Below, piece after piece: positions 13,200-25,448 of a stretch of 64,000 nt of DNA. The stretch spans positions 31,395,001 through 31,459,000 of the forward strand of contig BSBM01000232.1 in NCBI GenBank assembly GCA_027924585.1, in the 5' to 3' direction. The notes beneath the pieces were generated by a model. The model worked only from the letters and a program-made list of their open reading frames with translations, was not told where the DNA came from and did no database searches. Origin of the DNA: Larix kaempferi. Taxonomy: Eukaryota; Streptophyta; Pinopsida; Pinales; Pinaceae. The number at the start of each line of letters is the position of its first letter. Position 1 is the stretch's first letter. Both the position numbers and the translations under genes were made by a program.

Positions 13200-13640
13200 C
13201 AATAACATTGTGATGGAGCTGGATTCTAGAGATGGAGTTTCCCGGAGGAGGAGGTACACTACAAATTTATGAAGATCTACGAATTAGTTTAAGTGTTAGA
13301 GATGTGTTAGAGTTGGATCTGGAACCAACAGTTTTTCTGAATTAATGGCTCTATGGCTTACTCTGAGATTGGAAAAAGAGAATGGAATTAAAAAACTATC
13401 TACCTTTGGTGACTCTCAATTAATCATTAATTGGATGAAGGGGGAATCTCACAGTCGGAGTCTTTACCTGCTAACTCTGTTGAAGGAGATGCGTAGAACT
13501 AGTACATACTTTGACGAAATCTCTTTCAAGCATATATAGTGGGCATGCAACTTAGAAGTAGACAAGATTAACTTTGGAAAAAGGTGTGTGGCACATAAGG
13601 CAAAATGATGGGCTGATTTCCAGTCATTATTAGTATAGGT
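13200..13640 (+). pseudogene. LINE fragment: RNase H domain
   Basis: One frame reads FSELMALWLTL, STFGDSQLIINWM, then LLTLLKEMRRTSTYFDEISF and a stop where the family usually has HI.R. This is the C-terminal RNase H of plant L1-like LINEs: E in the ELMAL helix and D in GDSQ are two of the catalytic acids. The expected upstream DGA box lies near 13215 in degraded form. The domain ends in a TAG (13537) followed by readable WACNLEVDK. Confidence 0.7.
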
Positions 13641-14057
13641 CTCTTACACAGTTCTTGTTGTACTTGATGGATTTTGGAGACAGCCATTTAAAATGACTAT
13701 AAACAATCAATGCAAGTATGGGATATTTATTTTTGTCTTTTTTATATTATAAAACAATAGTATAAATATAATTGATGTAAGCAAAGGTCATAAAGTTCTC
13801 TCTTTTATCACAAATCTGAAGTATGAAAATATTTGTAAAAATTTTTACTTGATATTAAGTCTGAAAAAGGAAAAATAACTTTAATAACTAACAAAAACTG
13901 GAATGTTAAAATGTTGAAAGGCATTTAAAAAATATAATATCTTACACTAATATTAAGAATTTGTTTTCAAAATAAAAAAACATTGTAATGTATAAAAATA
14001 AAGCCTTCCTAATCTAATAACAAATTAACTCTCACATACTATTGATTTTCTCGTATT

Positions 14058-14345
14058 ATCATGGTAGTCATTGGTATCCATATTCTTGATATCATGGTAG
14101 TCATTGGTATCCATATTCTTGATACCATGTACCTATTTGAATTAGTATAGATGGTTTTGAAGGACACGTAGATTTTCTAAGAATGTTTATGTGGTGATAG
14201 GTTATAATAGAATATAAAATATAATAATTTTCCTTGATGCAACGTACTTATGTGAATTAGTATAGATGGTTTTGAAGGATACGTAGATTTTCTAAGAATG
14301 TTTATGCAGTGATAGGATATAATAGAATATGAAATATAATAATTT
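14058..14345. repeat. Two adjacent tandem duplications (33 bp and 115 bp)
   Basis: A 33-bp unit beginning atcatggtagtcattgg occurs twice at 14058 and 14091. Next to it a 115-bp unit containing attagtatagatggttttg occurs at 14141 and 14256 with few differences. Both look like recent slippage or repair duplications. Confidence 0.85.
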
Positions 14346-15161
14346 TTAAATAATGTTATCATATTAAGATTCAACTTTATAAGGAAATTTGTTAAATATA
14401 AAATTTTCAATTCTATGTTTTAAATTTTGAATAATTTTAATATTTTGGTTATTAATAGTGATAGCTTTTCTCTTATTTTATTTCTAAAATTTAAAATTTT
14501 AAATAATTTTATTATTTTAATTATAAATAAATGATAAAAATATGATGTTTCCAAAATTTTATATACATTTTGTTTATAAAATTTAAATAATAAAAAACAA
14601 AGATAAAAGTTTTTATGAAAATAATTTACTATAGTTAAATTTATGTTATTAATAAAATAATAATTACTTTAATTTTTTCAAAATAATTGAAAAAGAAAAA
14701 AGAAAAATACCTTTACTTGATTAGTTGATTTTTTTGTTACAACTTGTATTTACATGAAAATATGAAAAAATAACTCAGTTCAATACTTATTTTCATGGTT
14801 AACACCTTCTTCACTATCATCTAGATTCCTTTACATATACGACTCATGGATTACTACACCACTCCAACTTTTTATCATAAAGGAATGACATAATCTAAAG
14901 GAATTAAAAGGGATAAGATCATGAAAATTTCAAACAAATGCTTAATCTTTTAGCATAAAAGTGCTTCATTAGTTGCGACAACCATTCCTTCTCCAATATT
15001 TTGAAAAAAGAAAAGAAAAATACCTTTACTTGATTAATTTGGATGTGGTTTGACTAAGTAAAATTATGATAGTTTTTTAAGATTAAGGAAGAGAGAAGTA
15101 TGAAGAGAATTACTATGTGAAAAGTGGATATAAATATTGGGATTGACATACTAGTAGTATA

Positions 15162-15280
15162 ATAAAAAATGCTATAAAAATGTTAGGAAATAAATGATAA
15201 GCATGACATCTAGCTAAAATAAAAAATGCTATAAAAATGTTAGGAAATAAATGATAAGCATGACATCTAGCTAAAATAGA
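15162..15280. repeat. 57-bp tandem duplication
   Basis: A 57-bp unit containing gctataaaaatgttagg and gcatgacatctagc is present twice (gct words at 15171 and 15228), almost identical. Confidence 0.85.
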
Positions 15281-16649
15281 GATAAATTTTAATTGAAAAG
15301 ATTAGTAGACAAAGGTTTAAGAAATAAGTTTTGAAAAATAGGAAAGAAATTCGAATTATTCTTTTTAATACATGGTGAACCAAGGTTCTTTGCTATAGGT
15401 TTAAGAAGTACATATTTCTTAATCATTAAGTATTATGATTATGAAATTGTGTTAGTATAATTAATTTTTAATGTAAGGTAAGAAAAATAAAATGGATTAA
15501 TAAGATATTTTAAGTAATTATTTATTTTTTTGACTTAATTAATATGATGATGATGTTGTTGTTTTATAGGAATTTAAAAAAAGGTAACCATTCATTTGGT
15601 TTTCTTTAGAATTTTATTTGTGGGCTAGAAAAACATGAAGAGAAACATTTACGAGGGTCAATAATAAATCAATATTTTGAAAGTATGAGTGTACATAGGA
15701 CATTATATGAGAAAGTGATTTTCATTATCATATAGATGAAAAATTATTAATTAACACACCATTTTTTAACCACTACTTAACTTAACTTATTTAAATCTTA
15801 ATCAAGATGCATTTGAGTATAACAAGATACGACGACGATGAAATAAATCCCCAGTGTACACTTGTTACACTAAGGTTAATCTTGTTGATCCACTCAAAGA
15901 AATCCAAAATCTCAAATAATATCTAAACACCTAGTGTAATTATTAATATTAATTTTATTATTAATACATTAAATTTAAATTTCTTTTTTAAAATATTGTA
16001 TTACTATTCCATTATAATATACTAAAAACTATTCACTTTCACATTTTTTTTTTAATTATACACAATCTTTACTTATATTAATGTTAATGGTTATTATGTA
16101 GAAATTATAAATTTTTTTTTTATTAAAAAATATTTTATATATTTGGATATTTAAAATTTCAAAATGTAATTTTAATATTACTTTCATTTATATAATAATA
16201 ACTATTAATATTAAATCAACATTTAATATTGATAATTTGATTTAATATTAAATTGATTTTAATAATTTGATTTATTTTTTATTTTGTAAAAAAAAAAATT
16301 ATTTATTGTATTTTTAATTTTTAATATTGATAATTTTTTTATATACTTTTCAAATATTTTCATCCTTTTATCCATTGTTCTTTTAATTTATTATTTAATA
16401 ATTCCATATAAATAAATAATTAATAAATTTAATTTGAATAAATCAATTTTATATAAACAAATAATTAAAAAGTTTAATTATAAGAAATCATTACTTTAAA
16501 ACTAATTCACTATTATCTTTCCTTTATACAACTAAATTTCATAAATACTTATTATCTTTCTTTTATGATTTTACAACTAAATTTCATAAATATTTTCAAT
16601 GGGAAATTTTCAACATTTATTATTCTGGAGAATCAAGGTAGAATAAATG

Positions 16650-16715
16650 TCACAAAGTAAGATTTGAATCTGGACAGCGAGGACAACAATATTCCTCCCA
16701 ACCACCTAATCTACA
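16650..16715 (-). mobile_element. tRNA-like repeat, possible SINE fragment
   Basis: Read on the minus strand it has taggtggttgggagga (box A-like) followed about 35 bp on by ccagattcaaatcttac (box B-like). It is not clearly the same family as the copies at 12612 and 54147. It may be a tRNA-derived SINE head; no cloverleaf was confirmed. Confidence 0.3.
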
Positions 16716-17393
16716 ATCAATTAACAAAATTTCATAAATACCTATTTGTAAATATTCTAAATATATCTCTATTCAAGGCCATTTAAATTGTTTGTGACAT
16801 TAATGTTCACTTCACTTAAGTGCCTTAGTTCTTAGTCTTCAACTCTACGTCTTTCAGATATCAAGACGGTTAGACCTGTACAGTTTTCAAGGTATTTTTG
16901 TATTTTACAATATAAGTTGATTTTTGAATGCAGGAATGGAGATGTTTAGTCTCAATATAAATAAAATTAATTATAAACTTTTTATTTGTTTGAATCTTTA
17001 AATTCATTGCAAAAATTAGTACACTAAATCGTTTTGAAATCACGTTTCTGTGCTTATGTTTCGATTTTCTATGAATAATACGTGTGGCAGCTTCTGTTAC
17101 ACGACACTTGCTTTCTCCCGCGCCACATTTTTTCGCGTGGACAGCAGCAGCCACAGTATTGAAGGATAGCTCCCAGGATTCCATGCAACTCACGTCTTCT
17201 CATGTTACGCAAATAAAAACATACCAGGATACTGTTGGTTGAACTGTTGTGTTTTTATTAGACGGGTCGAATTTGTTCGTGTCTAATATTAGAGGTGTTT
17301 ATTGCACCAAGAGTAACTAGCTGTTTATAATCGAGTATGGGGGAGATGTTGTAAAGTTTGTCATATTTGTCAGATTAAATAAATTAAAAGAAA

Positions 17394-17484
17394 GGGATCC
17401 AATTTCTTAATGGGATTTTTTTTCTTAATGTATAAAAAATTTAAAATAAAATAAAAAAAATTACACCTCAAGAAATTGGATCCC
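17394..17484. repeat. Perfect 15-bp inverted repeat around an A/T loop
   Basis: The arms gggatccaatttctt (17394-17408) and aagaaattggatccc (17470-17484) are exact reverse complements with a 61-bp AT-rich loop. It could be a very small foldback/MITE-like element or a hairpin in the intron of the MADS gene. Confidence 0.8.
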
Positions 17485-18511
17485 TCTGGGTGCTAAATAG
17501 ATCCAGGTTTAAGATGGATTCATAAACTGGATCTTCATTGTACTTGATTACAAAACACAATACAATTTCCTAATGATTGCAAAACACACTCTATGTATTT
17601 GGACTTGTTTCTCCTTTTTACACTTATATCACTGCGCTCTCCCATTTTTTTTCATCCAGTCACCAAAACAATGAGACCCTACCGATCTACAACTCTCATC
17701 TTAAACGTCACCAAGCAGCCTGCATATTCCTTTCAATTTTTATAACTCGTACAGCCCTTCAAACCTAACCAAACCAAGTTAATTAATTTAATATAGTAAA
17801 AATTATGAATCCATTAGGTATTGTGCCACTTCGAGGGTTTTGATATCTCTCCGCGCCTTACTATAGCTACTGCAATCACCTAGTATTCGGATCAGGTTCA
17901 GTTTTTAGTAAACTTCCACCTCTATTCTGTTTTCTCCGATATCATCTAGATGAAAGGCTTAGATATATTGTGCCATTTATACCTGGCACAGAAGTCTTTA
18001 GAAACTGCGAAACCCTAAGGCAAACAAGCATCTAAAACCTTGTTTGCTAGTCTACAGGACAGATCGTATCGTAAATATAAATGAAAGCTGCAATTGATTT
18101 CAGAGTTTCTCAATATAAATGACAGAAACACAAATTGTTTTTGGGAAGCAGATTATCTTTCACAGCCTTAGACAAGTTAGTTTAGCTAAGTTCTATATCT
18201 GATATCTCTTAAAAGCTCTTCAAGCAGCATACTGCACCTTCAAAGAAATTTCCCAGTAACGTAGGAAACACATACTAGGTTATCAAAGGAAAACACTCTT
18301 ATTCTCTAATCAGAGCAAACAAGCATGGAGATAGAGCCAATTATGATAAATTGAAGAGGAAACCAATTATCATCTCATCATGAAAAGCTAAACTATTATT
18401 ATATCAGGTCCATTGAAGTACATAAACAGAATTACAGGCACACACATATATACTTATGAATGAATTTCTTCAAAGATTTAAAACATGAGCAAACTGGTTA
18501 ATTAGACTAAC

Positions 18512-18699
18512 CTGGAAGAAGCGCTGGAATACTCGAAGAGCTTGCCTGTGCTTGAAAAGATAATCAGCCCAAGTTCTGCATCACAGAGGACTGATAGCTC
18601 GTGGGCTTTCTTGAGAAGGCCACCCCTGCGCTTAGAAAAAGTAACTTGTCTGTTGGTTGTATTTTCGATCCTCTTGATCTCTATCTTTCCGCGCCCCAT
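18512..18699 (-). CDS. MIKC-type MADS-box transcription factor, exon 1
   Basis: This exon encodes the whole DNA-binding MADS domain of a type II (MIKC) transcription factor, which binds CArG boxes as a dimer in the nucleus. Translation from the ATG at 18699 gives [18 protein letters not shown], then [20 protein letters not shown] and [14 protein letters not shown], i.e. the basic helix, hydrophobic strand and dimer surface, all intact. The exon stops after 188 nt at CCAG|GTTAGT, a good splice donor and a typical length for MIKC exon 1. The 5' leader upstream is CT-rich as in many plant genes. K-box exons would lie at lower coordinates but none are visible, so intron 1 is long or the gene is truncated. 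The [17 protein letters not shown] start is compatible with B-sister-type proteins, but 62 residues cannot settle the clade. It is the only host gene I can support. Confidence 0.9.
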
Positions 18700-20325
18700 T
18701 CTGCCGATTTGATTGATTCAGGTATACACTTTTAGGAGGCTATACTGTCTTTTCTTGGATGAATCAATCCGTGCACTATCTGCAACTTCTATTTGACAAG
18801 ATCAAAGGACAATCCAGGGTTTCAAATAAGGAAGGAAGCTGGAAAGAGAAGAACAATAGGCATAGGCATAGGGGTGAGGGGGGGGAGCCTCATGTCATGT
18901 GGGTTGTTACCATTGGGAGGAAGAAGACGCGCACAGAAACAGCAACACCAGGGATGCCTTCTTGCCGACTGATCTTTACAAATCCTAATTCATAATGTCA
19001 TTAGGTCAGAAGCAACCATCTGATTCAGATTCTTTTTGTAGAATCTTCACCGTGGTTTTGACCTGTCCCTGACGTGTTCCAGTTTATTTTTCGTATTTTA
19101 CTCTTACTTTGAACAGGGTTAATGGGCTTTGAACAGTCCACCTTAGTCTTGTAATCATGGCCTGGCAGAGAACGTTTGTGGGTTAGCTGAAAGAGGAAAC
19201 GACAGTCCGTCAATTAGGGTTTAATGCCTGAAAATGACTAGCGAAACCAATTCTGGGTTATGGGGTTGGTACTTCTCGCAAGTGCAATACGTTGCATACT
19301 ATTTCGGATATCCAGATACGAGTCAGGAGAGTCAGGGATTCTGTCATCAAGTAATGCAGGGAGGAGGAATTCTGATCACGATGATCGTGTTTTCCTTCTA
19401 TCTGAATTCAACCACCTTTCCTTTTCAATCTCCTACTCTCGGCTAGGCCACGGCCGGATCTTACACAGTTAACAGGCAGTAATTTTCCTTTCCTGCTTAA
19501 TCCAAATCAATTAAATGTTCCCCTCCAAATGAACTCGGTCTTACCGTCTCCATCTTTGTCTCTTCTGGAATTGAATATCGTTCAATCCCGGATTTTGCAT
19601 TTGTTTATACATGTCCTAGGATATGGTTTAACTTGGTAAATTTGTTTGGAGCAGATTATCCTCCGTTCAAGCAAACAAAAAACACTGAATATTAGAACAC
19701 TACCAAAAATGTACTGGAGACTTAATTCCTTCCCAGCTTGCTACTGAGAATGAAATGTCATATCAACGGTCTCCTCATTATTCATTCATAGAAAACTACT
19801 GTCTCCATCAACTTTGAAGAGCATAACTCACTGCTAATTTGAGCTTTTATAGAGTATACTCCATTCATCTATTTCAGGTGGAAAGGAAGTTAGAGTATTA
19901 ATGCAACTTTTTCCATATTTTCCCAAATTCCTGCAATCAAAAGCAACAAAAGTATGGATGTGAATGTTTGATATCCATTACATAACCAATATACTATTTA
20001 TAAGAAGTTACATGACGTTTTATAATTTGTGTGGTTAATTAGGAAATAGTAATCTCATCATACACATAGAATGATTAAAAGAAAATAGATTTGCTTGAAA
20101 CTAATCTGATATTTAGATATTCATTATTTTGTTAAAATATATTATTAACTATAAATAAAATCAATTTTTCCTATATATTAATATTTATAAATATAATTAA
20201 TTTCAAATATTAAGAATAATAATGTTTATGAATATATTTAATTTTAAAATAATAATAATAATAATAAATTGAAAATAGTTGTAAATCCTTAAACTTTTGG
20301 TTTCGTATAAGGAAGAAATTTCTAT
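18700..20325. promoter_or_regulatory. Upstream region of the MADS gene, no other gene
   Basis: Less AT-rich than its surroundings. On the minus strand the first few hundred bases upstream of the ATG contain CT-rich tracts (complement of ggtgaggggggggagcc near 18875) suited to a 5' UTR. I could not identify a TATA box or a CArG box with confidence. Short open frames at 19234-19470 overlap each other and show no domain, so I treat them as non-coding. Confidence 0.35.
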
Positions 20326-20329
20326 TTGA

Positions 20330-21012
20330 GGGTATCATCACTCTAGTTATCTTATATGGTTGTGAAGTTTGGGGCTATATTGTCTCAAAAGAATTTTGGA
20401 GAAAGACTAAGCAAATCCAAATCCTATCCTATCCTATCAAAATTAAAGGCAATATTTTTTATCCTATCCTTCTTACAAAATCCTTAGAGAATAAGAGAAA
20501 ATGAAGATATTATAACCACATTAACCTAATTTAGAAAATTAAGATATTATTAGGAAGTGATCAACCTTAATCTAAAAAATCAAAAGCATCTCTCTAATTT
20601 AACTACCTTAAAGAAGAAAATCAACATTACTAAAATAAGAACCAACTCTCATGAGCTCTCATGAGATCCATAGTGAAACAAGTCATCCAATTCCTAAAAC
20701 ACCATGTGATAGTATATGCTCTCATCTTTGTGACATAGAGAGAGTTGAAGATGAAAATCACTTTCTCATAAAATGTCCTCCATGCACCCACATTAAAGCA
20801 AAATTTCAAAACATTTGCCACAATACTCACCTTCCTAACCTTTTAACTCATCATAATTATAGTGATTTAGGAATGCTTTTCTTAGATCTTTTTGAGTATA
20901 GAAAAATAAAATTATAAAAAAAACAAATTCAACTCTTTTCATTTTAAAAGTTTGATAAACCAAAATTAGTCTCTATAAATAATTATAATAATTATCATCA
21001 TCATCAATAATA
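20330..21012 (+). pseudogene. Second LINE family (LINE-B), C-terminal fragment with ATC-repeat tail
   Basis: Broken frames read VILYGCEVWGY near 20345, the block found after the RT domain of many non-LTR retrotransposons. They then read PIPKTPCDSICSHLCD, VEDENHFLIKCPPCTHIKA and FQNICHNTHLPNLLTHH at 20680-20850, a Cys/His-containing C-terminal domain. The copy ends with tttgataaaccaaaattagtct and a (ATC)n tail near 20995. The same protein blocks and tail occur at 53235-54021. It is 5' truncated and full of stops. The LINE clade is not assigned; there is no RNase H here, unlike the LINE at 23330. Confidence 0.75.
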
Positions 21013-22799
21013 TAATTACAAATATATTTTTAAAATTTAAAAAATATGAAAAATGAGACTCTTTTTAAATATAATTAATTTTAAATAATAAAATAATTAT
21101 AATTATAATTGTAACCATTTTTTTCACCTATCGATAATTGGGAGGTCACTCCAATCCTAATAATCCTAATACATGGCTAGATTTTTACGTGTTTCTTTGG
21201 GATACCTTTCAAACTAAGGTTTCCAAGCATGCGTGGAAATATATAACTAATTTAATTTAAGCACGATTTGACTATATATAATTAATTTAAAAATTATTAA
21301 GAAAAATAATATTTATAAAAATTAAGAATAACTTAAAAATATTAAGAATAATATGTTTATAAAAGATAATTTTAAAAAGTATGTACAAATTTGTAATATT
21401 TAAAAGATGTATGGTTACTATATAATTATTTTTTGGTGTGGCTAATGCTAGAGGGATGCTTTATTATAGAGAATCCCACAAGAGTAGTGGGCATTTTGAA
21501 ATTGGAAAGGAATGGGTGGAAGCTAAACGGTTATGAATCTTTGCTTCGGCTAGTAGGAATTTGTTCGAAGCTTAACATTACTTTGTCCATGTTGTAAATA
21601 TGTATCACAATTGGAAACACAAGAGTTTTTGGACCAGTTTAGGTGTGAGTCCTCAGCAAAGTTTTTGGGTCTTTTGAGCAACATGGATAATTCAAGCTAG
21701 AGCTCTTTGCTTGGTGAAATTTAGGGAGCTATTAAGGATCTCAACGTCATGATGAGTAGGATTAATTCTCAGCTTGAGGGGGTTATAGAAGCCATGAAAC
21801 AACTCACTAGTCATAATGCTCAATTAGATTTTAGGTTTGATGATTTGGAAAGTGAGATTTGAGAGAAGAGGGAACCTATAAAGAAGTTCTTTGTAACTTC
21901 ATAAGTGTACCAAGAACTTTTAATGGGTGGCTACTCACAAAATAGTCCTCTTGAAAACTTTAAAGTCATGGAGGATAATTCGATGAAAGAACCCAATATA
22001 TTCCCTATGGATATCTCAAATTCTTCTAGATATGAAAGAGTTATGCATATGCAATAAACTATCACTCGATATGAAAGAGTTATGCATATGCAATAAACTA
22101 TCACTACTAGGTAAAACTATCCTAGTTTTCTTATTCATTTTTTTTTTAAGTCTTTGGTGGGAAGTATAGTATATAAGTTTGATGGGAAATTTTGTGGTAT
22201 GGATGTTAACGAAAATATTGTTTGTCATAATGTTATATATGTAACCTTTTTAATGTAAAATTATAATATTTTTGGTTAAAAAATAGAATTATTTTTTAAA
22301 AAATATTTATTATTATTTTTCCATTTATTAACAATAAATATTGGATATATATTTTTAGATGTTTTCAGTGCTCAAGATTTAACACGTTATTAAGATATAT
22401 TATGTTACAAATATTTTGAAATTGAGATATAAGGCATGTGTAGATAAAGTATTGCCAGAGAAAGTGTTTCTCATCATCCACTTTTATAGTATGAAAAATG
22501 ATATCTTTATTTTTTTCCCATAGTGTTTTAGGTTTTGTAGAGAGATGATTTTCACTATGAAGCTAATGATAACTTGTTCTTATTTTATCAATGTTATTTT
22601 TCTTATAACTTATAAGGTGTGGTTAATTTGATTTTTAACTTTCTCTTATTCTCTCTTTCTTGGCTATACCATAATTTATATTTAAATTTAGTTGGGAATC
22701 TCTACCGACTTTTAGTGGAACTTGAAGCCATGTTAAGAAGCCTCTTATCCTTCATGTCAATTACCTTGTTCTTGTACATTAAATATCTAGTCATAAACA
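21013..22799. other. AT-rich DNA with a weak coding remnant near 21700-22060
   Basis: Mostly AT-rich. Between about 21720 and 21870 one plus-strand frame reads LNVMMSRINSQLEGVIEA and HNAQLDFRFDDLESEI, an amphipathic, coiled-coil-like stretch of the kind seen near retrotransposon gag proteins, followed by a stop. The family is not recognised and it is too short to call a gene. Confidence 0.35.
22029..22106. repeat. 39-bp tandem duplication
   Basis: The unit gatatgaaagagttatgc... is present twice, starting at 22029 and 22068, essentially identical. Confidence 0.85.
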
Positions 22800-23215
22800 T
22801 ATTTTCATAAATATTCATATTCTAATAAGAAAATTGGATAGGGTGATTTACTTAATTTTCCATGTTTTTCTATAAATGATGCAACCCAAACTTCACATTC
22901 ATATAAAATAATTGGAGTAACATAAGTGTTAAAGAAGGTTTTCTTTTTTTCCAAAACAAAAAATTTGTTTTTTTTATAGTTGTTCTCCATAATAAAAATG
23001 TTTTCCACTATTCATTAATACTTTTCTCAATACTATAGTTTTAGTTGAGATTGTAATTAAAATCAACTCTAAGATACTTGTCTCAATTAACTTCCTCTAA
23101 ATTGTTAAATTATACTATCTACCTTGATTGAAATTGATAGTGTAACCTTTATTTTATCAATATTTATAAACATATTAAAGCTAGAACATAAACTTCTAAG
23201 ACATTTTAGCTTAAC
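22800..23215 (-). pseudogene. LINE-B fragment, opposite strand
   Basis: On the minus strand, frames with stops read LEEVN..KYL..DF, then FFNTYVTPIILYECEVWV near 22900. These are the blocks around the end of the RT domain of the same LINE family as 20330 and 53235 (YVTPIILYGCEVWG-type). The fragment is truncated on both sides; no catalytic box is left. Confidence 0.65.
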
Positions 23216-23253
23216 CAACTTAATGACAAATAATTTCTTGTAACCAATCATTC

Positions 23254-23256
23254 ATA

Positions 23257-23287
<31 letters not shown>

Positions 23288-23301
23288 ATATATATATATA
23301 A
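23254..23301. repeat. AT/GATA microsatellite
   Basis: A run of alternating (AT)n with three GATATA interruptions directly precedes the 5'-truncated LINE that starts near 23330. Confidence 0.9.
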
Positions 23302-23329
23302 TTTAAGTAGTCTACTACTGGTATAGATT

Positions 23330-25448
23330 GGAATGGGTATTGAAGTAGTCGACTGGATTATGGGATGTGTGCAATCCACCTCCTTTGCAGTACTGATAAA
23401 TGGCTCCCCTTCAGCGTTTTTTAGACCTACAAGAGGGATTCAACAGGGATGCCCCCCCTCTCTCCATTCCTTTTTTTACTAGTAACGGATTCCTTGAGCA
23501 GGTTGATCCATAATGCTAAGACTTTTAAGAGAATTGAAGGTGTGTGAGTTTCTAACTCTTTGGAAGTGACCCACACCTTGTTCGTCGACGATGTTCTCAT
23601 GTTCGGAAATGGTACCTTAGAAAACTTGAAATCCTTTGATTCTTTGTTAGGATTGTACCAAAAGGCAACGGGGATGATGATAAACTCAGATAAATCGGTC
23701 ATATCACACAACGAGTTCTCCGAGGAACTAATTTCTTCAGTTAAGACGACCTTTCCTTTTCCATTGACTATATTGGCAGAAAGAGTCAAATATCTGGGTT
23801 TTGTTCTAAAACCAAACTATTATTCCTTTCAAGATTGGCTTTGGCTTTATACAAAGGTAGAGAAACGCATCACGATTTGGGAAAATAGATTTCTCTCAAG
23901 AGGAGGTAGACTAGTTCTCCTGAAAGAAGTAATTTAGAGCATTCCTGTATATTGGGATTCCATAGCATACATTCCTAAAGGAATTCTGGAAAAAATTCTT
24001 TTCATTCTTATGGACGGCTATCAAGAAGTCAAAAGGTATCCCATTATCAAAATGGAAATCTCTAACTCTAGCCAAGAATCTAGGAGGATGGGGCATTAAA
24101 AACCTCGAATTATTCTGTAAAGCTTTAGCAGCCAAAACTCTCTGGAGGTTAACTCAGAGACCAAATTATTTGTGGGGAAGAGTACTGAGATCCAAATATT
24201 GCAACAACTCCACTATTGATGAATGGTTTAGAAACCCTATCAAATCATTCAAAAATGGGTCTGTTGGATGGAGATCTTTGGTGTTGGCTTTTCCCTTAAT
24301 AGAGAGTTGGACAACATGGCAGATTGGTGATGGGAAAAAAGTTAGGATAGGTGCAGATCTTTGGATAGGAGTAGGGGAAAATTTTAAATTATCAGCTGAG
24401 TTGAAAGAAAAATTGAGGCTACAGAAGGTTGTCATGCTAGCTGATGCTCAAGCTCAAACTCCACAACTGAGAGGAAGAGTTGGATGGAAATCCTCCCATG
24501 CTTTACTACTATCAGAAGATTTAGCAAGGGAATGGAACAGTTATTTGAACAAATTGGTGGACAATTTCATCCATTTGGACGATGGGGAAGAAGACAAACT
24601 AATTTGGACAAAGAATGGAGTAAATGGAGACTTTTCGGCAAAACTTGGTTATGAAACAGCCAGTCAAGAAACTTTCCAAGGAGAGAAAAAGTGGTGGTGG
24701 AAACCTTTATGGAAAATCCACAGCCCTATGAAAACAATCTTGACCCTTTGGTTGGCTCTAAATGACAAACTTTTAACCTAGGAAAACTTAAAGAAAAGAG
24801 GTTTTCATGGTCCTAGCATTTGTGCACTTTGTCTTGCAAATGAGGAAACCTCCTCTCACTTGTTCATTCTATGTCCTTATGCAGGAGAAGTATGGGACAT
24901 GGTTTCCTTGAAACTGGTAAACTCCATAATAACGCAAAGAGATGCAATGCTGGAACAATGTTCCCTAGAGTGGTGGCGAATAGAGGGGGTACGCAATTAT
25001 GATGCCTTCCCCACTCTCTTTGTTTACACAATCTGGGAAGCGCGCAATCAAGCAATTTTCAATAACATAAGAGTTCCATCATACATTGCTTCGGTTATCT
25101 TGTTGCAGAAGGTCCAGGAGCACAAGATCGCTGACAAATCCAAAAAGATTAGAGAAATTATAGTTCCAAGTATCAATAAGAGTGATCCATGGGATTATTT
25201 TGATGGAGCAAGTCAAGGATCTCCTCCTCTTGGTGGAGCAGGGGGAGTTTTATACATTACAGATAAAATCAAGCTTTGCAGATCAAATTTGTACCAGGGA
25301 GAGCTTCAAATAGCAAGGCTGAGTTAGCAGCTCTATGGGCAGTTCTCAAAACTGCTCATAAGAAGAATGTTCAAAGGATTCATATTTTTGGAGATTCCAA
25401 AATGGTAATCGACTGGGAAAATGGAATTTCTCAGATTAATTCCCCCCA
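23330..25448 (+). pseudogene. L1-like LINE ORF2 remnant (RT, zf-RVT, RNase H), left part
   Basis: The remnant holds the end of a non-LTR reverse transcriptase and the C-terminal domains. RT blocks FRPTRGIQQGCPP (near 23420), THTLFVDDVLMFGN (active site FVDD, near 23590) and RVKYLGF are followed by a thumb region. The zf-RVT domain lies at 24650-24900 (WWWKPLWKIHSP, KKRGFHGPSICALCLANE, HLFILCP). The RNase H starts at 25195 with YFDGAS, KAELAALW and HIFGDSKMVIDW. Breaks: a frameshift in a run of C near 23455, TGA near 23545, TAG near 23938, a frameshift near 23995, TAG at 24779 and a frameshift near 25300. The Gypsy LTR begins at 25449 inside the RNase H and the rest of this domain is found at 51461. 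Confidence 0.9.

Larger units (their letters stand above)
13641..18511. other. AT-rich DNA, probably MADS intron or 3' flank
   Basis: Very AT-rich, no supported gene. Because the MADS exon at 18512-18699 ends in a splice donor pointing this way, this DNA is part of its first intron if the gene is intact. I looked for K-box exons on the minus strand and found none. It contains tandem duplications near 14058-14350 and 15162-15280, a tRNA-like repeat near 16650 and an inverted repeat at 17394-17484. Confidence 0.5.

Noticed and set aside
16650-16715. A functional tRNA gene
   Set aside because: Box A and box B-like words are present, but acceptor and anticodon stems cannot be drawn.
19234-19472. 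Two overlapping 70-codon frames upstream of the MADS exon
   Set aside because: Neither has a domain or a family resemblance, and they are two frames of the same DNA.
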